Shown: positions 62,263 through 64,000 of the stretch, in pieces
Numbering within the stretch: position 1 is the first letter of the stretch
Layout: each line of letters begins with the position of its first letter
DNA from: Onchidella celtica
Lineage: Eukaryota > Mollusca > Gastropoda > Systellommatophora > Onchidiidae
NCBI GenBank assembly: GCA_963931925.1
Contig: OZ007575.1
Coordinates: 29,113,752 to 29,177,751 of the forward strand
Direction of reading: 5' to 3'
DNA: 64,000 bases
Program-made: the position numbers and the translations under genes
The notes under the pieces: model-generated
The model's input: only the letters and a program-made list of their open reading frames with translations
Told to the model about the DNA's origin: nothing
Database searches by the model: none

Positions 62263-64000
62263 TTTTTTTTTATATAAGATAAGATGAGGTTGTAGAGTCG
62301 AGATAAGGTAGGGTGGTTACTCTACGGGATAGGATGAAACTGCAGGCTGATTGGTCAATTTCAACTCAAAGACTGCCCGTTACTCTCTTCGGGTGTCAAT
62401 TAGTACATCCAATAAGACGCCAAAACTTTGATTCTGTTTACGCTATTAAAATTTTGCCTGTTCCCTAAATAGTGCAGCCGTCTTTGCACCTATAGCAACC
62501 AAACTTTTTGTGAAGGTTCATTTCCGTCAGAAGTGGTATTATGAAATGAATTCATCAATAACCTTGGTTGGGGAGTATTTAAAAAAAAACAACTTCGTGT
62601 CATTCACACTTTTCAAGGCGGGGGTTCACTTATCATTGGCATTTTTACATATCTAACGTGATTTGACAAAACGCCTTTCTTCATTTTGGTGCGAAAATAT
62701 TTTATTTCATTATTGGAGTCTCATCAATTATCGCCTTGCCTGTTTGAGTTGAACAGTCTAACTAAACTGTGGACTGCGGACTGCGTGAAAGAGCCAGGTG
62801 GTGTAATCGAACCTTCTATCACTCATTCCCCCCTTCCAAGTAGCGGTGAAAAAAAAACAACAACAAAGAGTTGCAAAGATAATACATGTAGTAGTGAACA
62901 CTGAACAAACTGTTACGATCATGAATCTATAAATTACAAAGACTTCAAGAGCATTATAAGTTAATCAGTAGCAGCTCAAACAGGTGCCAGAAGACAAAAT
63001 GAGTGACGAATAAAAGAGACTGAGACAGACAGACGAGCCTATGTTTCACAGTACCGGTAGATGAAAGGAAAATGTGGGCAGATCTTGCTTTAATTTGTCG
63101 AAGAGAGAGCAGGAGAGAGGAAAGTGAGGGGGGGAGGAGGAGAGAGACGGGAGGGGGTATACAGAGAGAGGAGGAGGGAGGGTAGTAGTATACACTAAAA
63201 TTGGACAACTACGACCGTACCGATCTTCATTTCTTCAGACCTCCCTCGCCCCCCACTCCCCCCCTCTCTTGACACCTACGCTTGACACGCGTAGACAAAC
63301 AGAAACACAAAAATGCACCCAATTGTGCATTGATGTCTGGTGCCTCTTGCACGGCATGGAATAAAGGCTGGGATCCCCAGCAATATTGTTATTTAATTTT
63401 GATGAGACCGGTGTCAGCAGCTTACCGTAGCTTTTTTCCGGCTTTGTTCAGGCAGGCGTTTGGGTAGCGGAATGCAAGGGGGGGGGGGGATGAGTTTAAC
63501 TCGTCATGTCACTTGTCAGCCAGTCTTTTTCTTAACTCTCTGGTCCAGTTACGCTTCAGTGACACCATGGCAATGTTCTCCATTTCTGAATTTACACAAG
63601 GAATCAAATGGACCTCCCTCCCTGAACTGCTACACTGTTAATCAATACTGGACACAGACACTATAAGACCAGTCGTGCTTATATTTTGTGACTCTTTCTC
63701 TGGCCTATTCAGTTCACTATGAGTCTTTGAATGTCAGTGTAATTGTACATAATTTTTATTTCAGTTATTCCTTTTATGCCACAGTCCAATTTCTAAGGGA
63801 CGCGTTAAAAATAAGATGCACAGGAACATATTCTTTTTTTTTGTGTGAATGAATTCCATTGGTGGAAAGTGACCAGTGTGTTCAAACGGGGAGTAGAAGA
63901 AGAACGATCCAATTTGTCAAGGTATTAACTGTGACGGCGGACATTAGACTGCAATACGCGATGTGATGTCATAAACACAAGGGTGCCCGGTGATGTGGGT
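62263..64000. other. Intergenic to window end, simple repeats only
   Basis: A T run at 62258-62273, a purine-rich GA tract at about 63100-63190 and a G run at 63479-63489. No gene or bounded element was seen. Confidence 0.4.

Overview
The window looks like nuclear DNA of an animal, most likely a mollusc and probably a gastropod. Three conserved metazoan genes can be read (SUPT5H, LIX1, SCFD1), two of them with GT-AG introns. The genes are sparse, the DNA is AT-rich, and most of the rest is transposon debris: an RTE LINE, tRNA-derived SINEs, many small inverted-repeat (MITE-like) elements and patches rich in CTAGATCTAG and ACATGTA. The taxon is an inference from style and gene content, not a database result.

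Layout. 1-2784: the last intron and last coding exon of SUPT5H (+); the intron holds a MITE. 3683-9614: a complete-looking 5.9 kb DNA transposon with 15 bp inverted ends and a 7 bp target duplication. It encodes on the minus strand a three-exon, about 1153-residue hAT-like transposase with a long coiled coil and no visible break; this is the most interesting object here. 9796-20270: nested and adjoining repeats (MITEs, SINEs, two larger TIR elements, hairpins, a purine-rich tract) and no host gene. 21072-26767: LIX1 (+), four coding exons, with a pogo-like element in intron 1 and a TTAA-flanked element in intron 3. 27054-27604: a MITE just before a candidate poly(A) signal of LIX1. 27605-31620: nothing recognised. 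31621-36094: a 1 kb TIR element followed by an almost intact SR2-like RTE LINE with a 16 bp target duplication. 36095-44830: mostly unannotatable, with possible retroelement remains. 45167-47077: SCFD1 (+), intact in a single exon. 47719-64000: SINEs, MITEs, tandem repeats and unassigned DNA.

The host genes are unrelated in function: transcription elongation (SUPT5H), Fat/Dachsous-type signalling (LIX1) and ER-Golgi vesicle fusion (SCFD1). Nothing suggests a shared pathway. The connecting theme is mobile DNA: at least ten TIR-bounded insertions, several of them in introns or UTRs, and one candidate autonomous element with its transposase still open.
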